DNA of 64,000 bases from Uropetala carovei. Lineage: Eukaryota > Arthropoda > Insecta > Odonata > Petaluridae. Shown one piece after another: positions 1-10,140 of this stretch; position 1 is the first letter of the stretch; every line of letters begins with the position of its first letter. Where the stretch lies: assembly GCA_036926305.1 (NCBI GenBank), contig JAXCHB010000235.1, positions 2,356,001-2,420,000 of the forward strand, given 5' to 3'. The position numbers were made by a program, and so were the translations under genes. Below the pieces are notes generated by a model. The model did not search any database, was not told the DNA's origin, and worked only from the letters and a program-made list of their open reading frames with translations.

Positions 1-1951
1 AAAGATTGCGAAGTGAATACACAGTCACTACTTTATAAAAAGAGGATTAGCGTAGTATAAGCAACAGACGGTAAACAACTGACACAGTTTCCCACCGATT
101 CTCTCACTCATTTTCCCTGGATCTCTACAAAGGATTCAACAGAGAATTATCGAACTCGTCTTGGCTTATAACCGTTTTTTGACCATCAGGGTTATCTAAA
201 CACTCAACTTTCCAATTTCTCACACTTGAATGCTTATCCTTGAATTCTTGAACATAAAAAGACATTAATATTTTGGAATACTCGGTATTAAAAAAAATTA
301 TTAATATAACTTATTGTTAGTTCCCAAACTTGAGATAATGGCGGATACTCCGAGTTGTGAACTATAAATTTACGAGGAAAGATACCGAAAAAAAAACACG
401 CCGAAATAATAAAATTTTCATCGTATCAAAACGCGTTCCATATACTGGTGAAAGGAGCGTGAACGAATATGCGACACGACAAAAAAGGATTTTTTCCACT
501 TTCGACCTATGGTCGGGACCAAGACTTGACACGGCATTTATGGAGAATTTCTTTCTCTCTCTCTTTGAGGGCGGATGTGCTTCCTGTCTCCTCTAAGGAA
601 TAGTTACACGAGCGCTGACCTGCCCAAGCGAAAAATGTAACACTGACATCCGCACGAGAGGCGGTTATTTTTTTTTATTACTTTTCAGCTATAATATCAC
701 AACGTAACAAAAAATAAAAAGCCAACGGAAAAAATGAGCCCCGCCTCAACCGGTCACTTTCGTATTCATCGCGAGCGGTTGCATATAGCAAACATGCGCT
801 GAAAGTCCGCGTTAATCGTACGGATTTGAATTATATTGGCACCGAATTAATTCGGCGAAATTAAATGGCGAAATGATATGACTCACATTTCTCGAGAATA
901 TTTTTAATGGAATGAAATTGGATATTAAGGACTGCAATGATTGAAATGGCACTGGAGTGCTAATACTGAAAAATGGAAGAAACAGCGGCGTAGCTATGCA
1001 ATCTGCGCGAAGCATAGGCGAATGGAATCCACGATAACTAATTAAAGCACTAAAATATCAATTTCATTAAATTTCATGCACGCGAATATGTCTGAATTTT
1101 TGTGGTAACAAAATGAGGTGAAGCTAGTTCGAGTATCCTTGTTCATTAAATTATACTTTTACAAGAATTCTTTATTAATCGCTCAAGAGAAGGACATCAG
1201 TAATTATTGCACCGAGGACCACAAAAGCGTAGCTTTGCCACTACAAAGCATACCGATTCCAAGCGACCAGCGTTAAGTGCACTCTGTAAATAACTGAAAA
1301 CTTTGTTTTTGTTTTGATAAAAGAGCATTTCTATCTTCAGTTATGCTGTCATATAGAGTGTATAAAATGCCATCGAAGATTCCATTTACGACGGCGTTAT
1401 TGGGTCTGAACACCTGTCATGTCCCACTCTATCATGGACACGAAGAGACATATGCTAGTGAAACAATACAATGACCAACGATAGCTGTAATGTTTTCGTG
1501 GTAACAGTCTGAGAATGGCATGTTTACAGTGGAAGTAAATAAAGAGAACGACGGGCGAAAGGAATGAAAACCGCCGTCATCGGCGGACGAGAATGAGAAA
1601 ACCAAGTCCCATCCTTATGTAACACAGCAATTGTAACATCAAAGGGAGCAGCGGTTTCCACGGATTAGACTTACGACTGATGACAGACCAGCGATTGCAT
1701 GGGAAGCGAAGACAAAGTCGACAAGATCCGCGGGTATACCTCGAAGGTGACGCGAAAGTAATAACATGCGCACGAAGCTGAAAGGTTTACGTTTATTAAG
1801 CTCTAAAAAGTTGAGACGCTTTTCGTATTTTTCGACGAGTCCTATTTACCGACGCCGAAGCGTCTCCATTCTCAAGCGAGTCGGATCAACGCAAATGTAT
1901 AAGATTTACCGTAGCGTTAACGGAATAGTAATAGCACCTACCTACATACAT
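1..1951. other. Anonymous AT-rich DNA, no gene seen
   Basis: I see no recognisable protein, RNA gene or repeat boundary here. Open frames are short (at most about 80 codons), have no family resemblance and lack supporting splice signals. The stretch ends at the target duplication of the long-TIR element. Confidence 0.5.
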
Positions 1952-1959
1952 ATATACAC

Positions 1960-2507
1960 TAGGGTGGTCCTTATTTTTCGAACTCTGAATTTCTTTCGGG
2001 ACGCCCCCTGAATTTGTTCCATTTGGTTAGAAAATAAATTGTGTTAAATATTTTTACAATCGGATAACGGGAAAACGTGCCGCATCGCACTTGAACTTTA
2101 TATATTTCATCATTTTTTGTGGTATTTGGGTCATTCCTAGCGAAAACGGAGCAATTCCAATTTTTGATTCTAACGGATTGTTTTGATATTATTACCAACA
2201 CTTTATTAGCCATTTTTGGTGATGTGTCTCGAATATTCATATCATCTGCCCAGTAGTTGCCAAGATCCGGCCCGGAAAGTGAGCGCGTACCATGCAAGTC
2301 GCAGCGTGCCGCGGCGCAACTGCTCAAATCTGTCAAATTCGCTGCCTCTTATCTCGTAAAGTATTTCGCCAGTAGTTTCGAAAAACACAACTTATTATCG
2401 TTTTTGGCAGTTCTTTAAGGTTATTTACTTCAATATACCTCATGACTTCCATATTTTGAATAAAAATACGCGAAACTTGAGAAATATTCAGATTTTTTCG
2501 TTTCACT
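1960..2507 (+). repeat. Left inverted arm of long-TIR element
   Basis: This arm pairs with 4227-4785. The arm is open on the minus strand (1971-2336) and the same frame is open in the right arm; the predicted residues agree for over 100 positions, from MTDLSSCAAARC to KWNKFRGRP. That shows near-identity of the arms rather than coding, since I recognise no family in the frame. The inner edge is near 2507, where the two arms diverge. Confidence 0.8.
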
Positions 2508-2689
2508 TATGTATTATGTCCTCGCGTCGGAATATCTCCATGAAATGTAATAGTGAATAAAAGTTTCCGGCAATCTTCCCTTCTGTGATATTCCAAAAAA
2601 TTTAGTATACACTTGGCGTCTACATTATACAATTAAGATATATTATTTTAAAGAGTGTCTGACAAAAATTTGGAAAATCATCGGGCCAA

Positions 2690-3667
2690 ATGTACCCCTC
2701 TTCAAAACGTTTCAGGAAGCATGGCCTCAACTTAACGGAGAATTTTAAACCTGGAATGCAAGACTGGCGGGTTCGAGAAGATTTAAAGGACGCGGAAGAC
2801 GAAATTCTTGCTTTCGCGCTGCAACGTTTACAGGAAAATCACCCCAGGGAAGATTACAGAGAGCTCCTTGAACTGTCATATTTCTGGGAGGGGTTCCTCC
2901 TCGAGGAATATCATTTCGCGTTCCCGGTGCATTTCACCATGCTAGGTGGATGGATAAAGCTATATACTGTCTAAAAATGTTTCTTCTTCGCGATGAATTC
3001 TCCTTATCTGCCGAAGAAGAAATTGCACTCCGCGACGTGTGCGTCTTTCTAGTATGTTTGTACGTGGAGGCTTGGATTGCCATTGAAGCTCCTCGGAGAG
3101 ATGTACTGTTTTTGAAAAGTCTTAACGAGTACGACAAGACTGATAATGAAATTAGCCGTGTGGCAATGAATAAATTTTGTAACCATTTGTGGTACCTTGC
3201 ACCAGAAAGTGCACCTCTAGCGTTTTTCGACGAGAAGGTATCAATAGACACTAAGAAACGAATGGTATTAGCCTTGCAATCAAATGTCAACGAGAATTCA
3301 GACGACTCAACCAAAAGATTTACCATACACTCGAAAGATATAATACACTTCGTAGATAAGGGACTTGAACATTTCATTTTTAATGAATCTAGACAATTTT
3401 TCAAAAGGTTCAATATTTCAATGACATTTCTCTCTAAGGATCCCCTTATGTGAAAAAATGATCACACTTATAGCGAGGGACTGGAGATTGCGAAACAACT
3501 GAAAGTCGTCAACGACGCTGCAGAAAGAGGTGTTAAGATAATGGAGGACTTTAATAAATTATTTACTAAATGTGAATCTCAAAAACAGTTCGCTTTTGAA
3601 AGTCGTCGCAGACTACCGGCGTAAATTTCCAGACTGCAACAGAGCAACGTTGTCAAAAGAATTTTGA
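2690..3667 (+). pseudogene. Decayed carboxy-terminal part of a transposon-type protein, family unassigned
   Basis: Three plus-strand frames join into one product. The first (2690-2974) reads KHGLNLTENFKPGMQDW and then acidic, Arg-rich helical sequence. Near 2940 the frame shifts by one base; the alternative frame reads GAFHHARWMDKAIYCLK and continues in the second open frame (2950-3453). That frame ends at a TGA (3451-3453) where reading on in frame gives KNDHTYSEGLEIAKQLK and then NDAAERGVKIMEDFNKLF. A second shift near 3595 leads to VVADYRRKFPDCNRATLSKEF and a stop at 3665-3667. So there are two frameshifts and one nonsense codon. From memory, proteins with the same HARW, WYLxPE, VNDAAERG and DYRRKFPD landmarks recur in many arthropod genomes as uncharacterised mobile-element proteins. 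I cannot assign a catalytic domain; none of the visible part shows an obvious DDE triad. The amino-terminal half is missing. Confidence 0.7.
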
Positions 3668-3929
3668 GAAACTCGTTATAATTTAAATATACTCTTAAAT
3701 TAAACTTCTCTGAAAGGTACTTTACTATTTTAATGATCATAAGACCTTGAGAGAAAATTATTTTAATACATTGAAGTAACAATGTTTTCCCACAAGTTGA
3801 AAAAGAAGTTTTTAAATAAATAGAAATATAAAAAATTACACATTATTTATAGCTTACAAATTCACTTTATTGATTTAACAAGGGTTTCAAACTCTTTCTA
3901 TTTCAAATATGAAAACTGTTGGCTTCGTA

Positions 3930-4211
3930 CAGTAGCGTAGCTCGATGTTTCGGGCCCCTAGGTAAGAATCGCTGATGGGCCTCCTAAGCGGAAATATTTT
4001 TGTAAAAAGATTTTTTAAATATATATTTCATCGGTGTTTATTTTTCTCTGTGGTGGGGCCCTCTTGAGAAAGAGGTGAAAACGATAATCTGATGACAATT
4101 CATCAAAGTGACGCTTAACTATAAAAATCGTTGTCTTTCGCTCGTGGGGCCCCTTTTGTTCGAGGGCTCTTAGGCATTGCCTCCTCTCTCTATATGGTAG
4201 CTACGCCACTG
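3930..4211. mobile_element. hAT MITE nested in long-TIR element
   Basis: The ends are CAGTAGCGTAGCTCGATG and GGTAGCTACGCCACTG, imperfect inverted repeats with the CAG...CTG tips of hAT elements. The flanking 8-mer gcttcgta is exact on both sides (3922-3929 and 4212-4219). The 282-bp element has no coding capacity. It sits just inside the inner edge of the right arm, so it inserted after the host element was in place. Confidence 0.9.
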
Positions 4212-4226
4212 GCTTCGTAATATAAC

Positions 4227-4785
4227 AGTGAAACGAAAAAATCTGAATATTTCTCAAGTTTCGCGTATTTTTATTCAAAATATGGAAGTCATGAGGTATA
4301 TTGAAGTAAATAACCTTAAAGAACTGCCAAAAACGATAATAAGTTGTGTTTTTCGAAACTACTGGCGAAATACTTTACGAGATAAGAGGCAGCGAATTTG
4401 ACAGATTTGAGCAGTTGCGCCGCGGCACGCTGCGACTTGCATGGTACGCGCTCACTTTCCGGGCCGGATCTTGGCAACTACTGGGCAGATGATATGAATA
4501 TTCGAGACACATCACCAAAAATGGCTAATAAAGTGTTGGTAATAATATCAAAACAATCCGTTAGAATCAAAAATTGGAATTGCTCCGTTTTCGCTAGGAA
4601 TGACCCAAATACCACAAAAAATGATGAAATATATAAAGTTCAAGTGCGATGCGGCACGTTTTCCCGTTATCCGATTGTAAAAATATTTAACACAATTTAT
4701 TTTCTAACCAAATGGAACAAATTCAGGGGGCGTCCCGGAAGAAATTTTAAAAAAATTTTTTTGCCTATAGCTAAGGACCACCCTA
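4227..4785 (-). repeat. Right inverted arm of long-TIR element
   Basis: Reverse complement of 1960-2507. It differs mainly in the last 60 bp, where an A/T-rich run replaces part of the left tip. The plus-strand frame from 4398 runs out through the element end to 4859, which argues against a real gene. Confidence 0.8.
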
Positions 4786-4869
4786 ATATACACACGTACT
4801 GCAGAGCCGTCTTATTTTATAGAAGATTCCTGAGCAGGTCCATGGTTTTGCGCAGATAGGTTGCTAACC

Positions 4870-5130
4870 TATCAAGCAACCACCTTTTTTTAAAGCGGGG
4901 AGCGCGTAACACACGCACACAGAAGAGAGGAGGGAGACCCGTTGAAGTCATTAGCCTACTCTTAATGATAAGCACCAATAGGATAACAGCTTAAATCCCG
5001 TTCCGAATCATGGAGCGCTTTTACTCGAGTGTCATCCTCAAGACACGTAAGTTGAGAGGGGATAGGCCGAACTCGGGATTTGAATTCGGGGCAGAGCAAT
5101 CACCCGAGTCCAGTGTTTTTCCAAGTACGG
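4870..5130 (-). repeat. Old tRNA-derived SINE, same family as the copy at 45972-46296
   Basis: Read on the minus strand, a degenerate B-box GAATTCAAATCCC lies near 5075. It is followed by GCGCTCC, a GGGA..TTAAGC..TT segment, ATTGGTG, then GAGTAGGCTA and CGGGTCTCCCTCCTC. The copy at 45972-46296 shows the same order of blocks (GCGCTCC, GGGACGTAAAGCCGTT, CTTGGTG, GAGTAAGCTA, CGGGTTTCTCTCCTC). I see no target duplication and many substitutions, so this is an old insertion. Boundaries are approximate. Confidence 0.6.
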
Positions 5131-5435
5131 GTCGCAAGGAAATGTGAGCACTCAACGCAGAACTAGCTGAAAGATCTCGATAATGAGAGGGAATGGAATA
5201 TTCCTATCATTTAAATGCCAATGTTTGTGTAAATATTGTTTTTTAATTGCATGTCTGCACTTTTTTCTCCACGTTGCCTTCCATCCACTGAATCTTGAGG
5301 CAAAAAGTTTTCAAATACTGTTATAGCCAAACCGCTAACACTCATTTTAATGGCTTTCGTGTTGATCTTTCGTATGAAGATATGGAGAACACACCAACGC
5401 AAAAAAGTTCCCGAAATATGTTGTTCACACCCAGG

Positions 5436-6475
5436 CAGGGCCGGCCCAAGGTACAGGCGAGCCAGGCGGCCGCCTAGGGCGCCGAGGCACTGGGGGCGCC
5501 AAGAGGGCGCCTGGAAGGACAATATTATAAGAATAGTTCTCTAAACTACACTCAAACACGAATACTCAGAAACAATGTATCACTATTTACATCTATAGTT
5601 CTTGTATAATTTGTTATTTAGTTAATTTTCTTTTATATCTTAACAGTTACAAAGTTACAAAAAACTAGATTTGGCTTTGTTGTCATTTAATAAAGACGAA
5701 TTCAAAGTATTTCAACGCCGAAAGGTCACGATCCCTTCCCTTCCTTCAACCCTATCCTCACTCCCTTTCCACCCTCGGCAGGAAGAATGTAACGAAATGT
5801 GGAGGGGCGGGGGATGGCAGGGGGTGAGAAGATCTAGAGAGGGGGAGACCGAGGAGGGTGGGGTGGCCAAGAAACCCATCCACCAATCTCAACAGGAAAC
5901 GTGACCGGGTTGCGTGCTCGGATTAATCTCTCTGAATACGAATTGAAAGATGTGGCCCGCCTTGCGGTATGACGATCTAGAGCAGCCTTACCAAAATGGG
6001 GTGCCACAGCTTCGTTTGAGGGGTGCCGCGGAAAACCTAGTCGAATAAATAAATGAACAGTTATGAAATGCTCATAGTTTATCATAGAAATGACCTTAAC
6101 ACAAATAAACTGATGATGATGCAGCGTCAACAGATGAAATGCGTCAAATCGTTGCGATACCTGTACACGGGGCCGGCCCGAGGAACCGGCGAACCTGGCG
6201 CGCCATGGCGGCTGCCCGGGGCGCCAAAGTATTGGGGGCGGTAACCGTACCTACATCTCTACATTATTTGCAAGTAGATAAATACTGGATACCAATTTAT
6301 ATCGCGGGATAGGCGGGAATCTGTATAAAACTCCTTTTACTTTCCATTATCAATCATTCTATGGGGCAATGAATGAACGAATGAGCTCTTTTTAAAATAT
6401 CTTAACAAAAATTCACGGAGGGGGGCGCTGAGCGGTTTCTCGCCTGGGGCGACAATACACCTTGGGCCGCTCCTG
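5436..6475. mobile_element. hAT-type element with GC-rich ends
   Basis: The ends are CAGGGCCGGCCCAAGG at 5436 and, inverted, CAGGAGCGGCCCAAGG ending at 6475. The flanks are cacccagg (5428-5435) and cacccaag (6476-6483), a 7 of 8 match. No transposase frame is visible. Near 6172 a second direct copy of the left terminal region begins (GGGGCCGGCCCGAGG, then a GGCGCGCC-rich block), which suggests a truncated relative inserted inside or a rearranged composite. Confidence 0.72.
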
Positions 6476-6483
6476 CACCCAAG

Positions 6484-7425
6484 TAACTTCAACGGCCACA
6501 TGGTCGATTTTGAATCGTAATTATTATACTTCAATTCTAACAAAAACAATTTGGTATTTTTTTGCTGTCATTGACGATGGCGTAGCAGTTAATCTCGTTT
6601 TTCTCGAGAAATTTAATGTGAAGAGATCCACGACATTCAAGGAAATTGTTTCATAGTTTATCTCTGCGACATTTTCTCAGAAAAGCTATAAACCTCTTCC
6701 CACACACACACGTTCGAGGAAAGTTATAAATAGTTGCAAATGATAGTCGTCATTATGGTGACAATAAAATCCCGTTCTTGCAATGAATTATTCTAATCGC
6801 AGAATTCTATCCGTGTTCTTCCTCCGCATCGCGAAAAATAATTCATTCCTATTCATGTCGCATATAAATCACACTGTTAACAAGAATTACATCACAGTCT
6901 ATTGCAAAAAAAACCAACGGATTTTAAATCATTATTTAAAAAATAAAAGAATGCTTATGCAGTTAAATGCGAAATGTGGAATGTCAGGCGAATTTAAATC
7001 CGAAGCAGTGCGTGAAAACCTCCGATTCATTCCCGGAAGAGTTAAAACGAAAAGAGCGGTATGGAGGGCGCGAGAAGGACAGCTCGTCTTAAGTAATGGG
7101 TTCTATTAGTATAGAGCCTTGAGCCACTAAAGTCTTGCATGTCTATCTTACCACGAGATGGCGTAAACTTTTGGGCGTGCTAAGCATGGAGATGGCTGGA
7201 ATCGATAAAATCATTCAATGGGTCACTACGGTATTCTGATTTTAAACCTTATATGCGACTCTTGCATGGTAGAGGGATAAATGACACGTTTGCAAAATCA
7301 TAACAAGGTAAACCAAGAAAAGGTGCAATCAAAGGATTTTAATTTTGTGAATAGGGTGTACAGTACCTTTACCCACAGGCGTTAAGGCCGAGTAGAAAAA
7401 ATGACTTTTGCTATAATTATTATTA
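6484..7425. other. Anonymous stretch between two hAT elements
   Basis: I see no recognisable gene. The 108-codon frame at 6783-7109 is AT-rich, resembles nothing I know and has no splice or promoter support. Confidence 0.4.
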
Positions 7426-7433
7426 TACTAATG

Positions 7434-8804
7434 CGATGGTTCTCAACCTTTCTGGAGCCGCGGACCCCTTCCCATTAAAAGTTCAATAATGTTGTTTAAA
7501 TAGAGTAAAAGCCAAAGTTTTTTACACTGAAATATAAATATGAAAAAGAACCAAAATTTAAATATTTATTAAAACCTCATAACTAAGAAGATGCCATAAG
7601 CGAAAAATATAATATCTAACTTACTGGTGTAACCGATCTTGATATTCCTATGTACTCACAGCTGATCTGCTTCCATTACCTGAACGTGAATAATGTCTTG
7701 TTGTTTTTAGCAATAACAAGAACGACAAATGTCTTGGTTGGGGTACAGACCTAATCTGTACATGAAATATAGAAGTCTTGGCAAATAATAATTCTACGAG
7801 AGAGGGTCACAAATTCAGTTTACAGCAAATAGTACATACGGTTTTTACTCTTTTAAAAACACATGCACACACTAAAATGGCATAGCTAGAAGGTTAATGG
7901 GATTTTTGCTCTTGGATATTTTTCATTCATTCACCTCTTCTCCGCCCATCTACCCAAAACTTCTAAAATCCATTGTATAGGAGCCGAGATCTTACTTAAC
8001 GTTATAAAGAATGTATTATATGCTATCAGACCTTTCTTTTAAGACATTTCCAAACGTTATCCGACAACTCTAAACGGTCAAAATGAATCTTAAGGAAAAT
8101 AATGCATATTTTTAAAACATCTACATCATCTACATCTACATGATACCCTGCAAATCACCAGACTTGTGGGTGGCAGGGGGTGCAGCACACCAAAACCTAC
8201 CTAATAACGTCCCTCGTGGGGATCACTCTCCTGTTATGATCCCGTATGTTTCTTGGGAAAAACGAGCTCTGATATCGCTCGGTCCTACAGTCGATCTCTC
8301 GTATTTTATTCTCGTGATCGTGTCTGCCCATGTACATAGGTGCCTCTAATATTCCTGAGACCTCCTCTAAGAGAACTTCCGACCTAAATTTCTCCAGAAG
8401 CCTTAACCTAGCGCTAATTCTGCGATCCTCTAGCGATATCGAATTCAACTCCTTCAAGAGTGATGTGACGCTTAATTTTTGCTCATATTTTTGCTTTACG
8501 AATCTGGCTGCTCTGCGTTGGATTCTTTCTAACTCAAGTATTTGTCCCTTTTCGTACGGATCCCATATGCTGGAAGCGTATTCGACCTGAGATCTGACTA
8601 ATGATAAATAACACGTTTCTCGTACCTGTTCTGTGCTGCTTCTTACTATTCTGCCTACGAAGCCCAATTTCTTATTAGCTGCGCCTACGATCCTTCGGAT
8701 ATGCATATTCCATGATAGATCACGACAAATGGTGAACATAAGGTACCAAATTAACTCGCGGACCCCAAGGAGACAAGATACGGACCCCCGGTTGAGAACC
8801 ACTG
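7434..8804. mobile_element. hAT-type element with GGTTCTCAACC ends, interrupted by a retrotransposon
   Basis: The left end reads CGATGGTTCTCAACC and the right end, inverted, CAGTGGTTCTCAACC. Both carry a GCGGACCCC block just inside. The flanks do not form a convincing target duplication (only the first three of eight bases agree), so the copy is old or one end is altered. The right half is occupied by the non-LTR fragment at 8118-8750. No transposase is visible. Confidence 0.65.
8118..8750 (-). pseudogene. 5'-truncated non-LTR retrotransposon, carboxy-terminal end of reverse transcriptase ORF
   Basis: The minus-strand frame contains TICRDLSWNMHIRRI, then LVRSQVEYASSIWDPYEKG, RIQRRAARFVK and LEDRRISARLRLLEKF. 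This is the thumb and tail pattern of CR1/L2/jockey-like non-LTR elements (DLSWN-HI, LVR--LEYAS-VWDP, VQRRAARFV). The 3' end carries a GTAGAT-type microsatellite tail at about 8118-8142. The catalytic palm is missing through 5' truncation. The 5' junction with the host hAT lies near 8750. It diverges from the two copies at 56-61 kb, and has TAT (Tyr) at a position where both of those have a stop. Confidence 0.78.
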
Positions 8805-9879
8805 TACATCAACAACATCAACTACTTAAATGCATTTATCCACGATTTACTTTGTTTTGTAAATAGATTGAGAAAAAATCTTTACAAAATGAAAACTATT
8901 ATAAAAATAAAAAATGTAAATCAAACAGCCATATTTTACAAAGTCTGTTAATGCAAAAATTACCTCTTCCCTTCCCCATCTATGTAACAAGGGACTATAT
9001 AGTCTCAATTTTGCACTTAATAAATTCGTTTGTCTCGCCCTCATTCTATTCCTCACTCAACTTCATCCAACCACTCCCTCTTTGTCTCACTCCCTTCCAC
9101 TCTCCCCCCTTTTCACCGTGTCTCCCACTTCCCCTTCCTCGTACCATTTCTCTATCCCTCACAACTCCATGCTAATACTTCTTCCATAATTTATTAAAGT
9201 GATTTTCTCTTACGTTTACTTACTTAAATCGTAGATACTTTAAACTAAATGTTGTTTTAAATTAAAAAATATAGTATAAACCAGTCGGACTACATATAAA
9301 TTTAAAATCAAATGAAATATTTATTAGAGACAATCCTTTTTATAACAAATCCTTGTTTCCCGTATAACTCAATGCCATGTACACGATAATTTCGCAAAAT
9401 CATTAGCATTAGTAGCAAGGAAAGATTCTCAATCCAAAAGTCGTAAAATGTTTGTTCTCAAAACAAAGTTGTAAACGCGTATTTGAAAATCGACTGTAAG
9501 AAAATGAATCTTAATTCTTTTAGGCACTTCGGTTCGAGTCTGCACAACGATTGTTGTAAATAATTTTAAAATGAAAAAATGCACCCACTTTCATGTTAAA
9601 CGGAGAAAGTAAACTCCTCTGGAAACGAACTCATTACACATTGACGATTTCCCATTTAAAATGAGCAAGAGGATGAGCCGAGTATTTGGTAAAAAATTCA
9701 CAGAAACAAAAGAGTAAAAAAAAAGTATCTTTCACCCAGTCTTTTTGTAAAAGAGACGTTCCTAAGAATACCTCGGCAAAAACTGCTATTTTCGTCACCG
9801 TATCCACATACCGCATCGACGATAATGAAGTATATGGTCGCATTTTCCTTCGAGTAAGAACCATAAAAGAGTTTCCGAC

Positions 9880-10140
9880 GCGGACTGCTGCACTTCAAAG
9901 CGAGAGGTTGGGGTCAGTGCAATTAACATGTGCCGTGCGGCGACGCGACGCCGTGCGAACGAGGGAGCGTGACAGAGTTTTCTCGGCCGTCAGAGTGTTG
10001 GCGTGGGCGGAAGAACGCGTTTGGAATCGACTCGCCGATACGAACGATATTGCATGCATATCCGTAACGCGCGATGGGGACCGAAAATCGATCACAAAAT
10101 TTTCGATTTTTTTAAGGAGGTAAATCGAAATCCGGTTCCG
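9880..10140. promoter_or_regulatory. CpG-rich patch, possible promoter or 5' exon
   Basis: CpG dinucleotides are much denser than in the surrounding AT-rich DNA (for example GCGGCGACGCGACGCCGTGC near 9937). A TCAGT initiator-like hexamer occurs at 9914, but I see no downstream promoter element or TATA box at the right distance. This is composition evidence only. Confidence 0.2.

Larger units (their letters stand above)
1960..4785 (+). mobile_element. Long-TIR DNA transposon derivative with 8-bp TSD
   Basis: Seen in the sequence: the tips are TAGGGTGGTCCTTA at 1960 and its reverse complement ending at 4785. The 8-mer atatacac lies directly outside both tips (1952-1959 and 4786-4793), an exact target duplication, although in slightly repetitive DNA. 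Inverted arms run 1960-2507 and about 4227-4785 and are almost identical except in the outermost 50-70 bp. Between them lies a decayed protein gene on the plus strand (2690-3667) and a nested hAT MITE (3930-4211). An 8-bp duplication is used by hAT, P and Merlin-type elements; arms this long are not typical of hAT. Only about 180 bp separate the left arm from the readable gene fragment, so the amino-terminal part of the gene is probably deleted. I infer a non-autonomous, internally deleted copy. Confidence 0.82.

Noticed and set aside
4398..4859. 153-codon open frame in the right arm of the long-TIR element
   Set aside because: It runs out through the element end into flanking DNA. The shared part simply mirrors the left arm and resembles no protein family I know.
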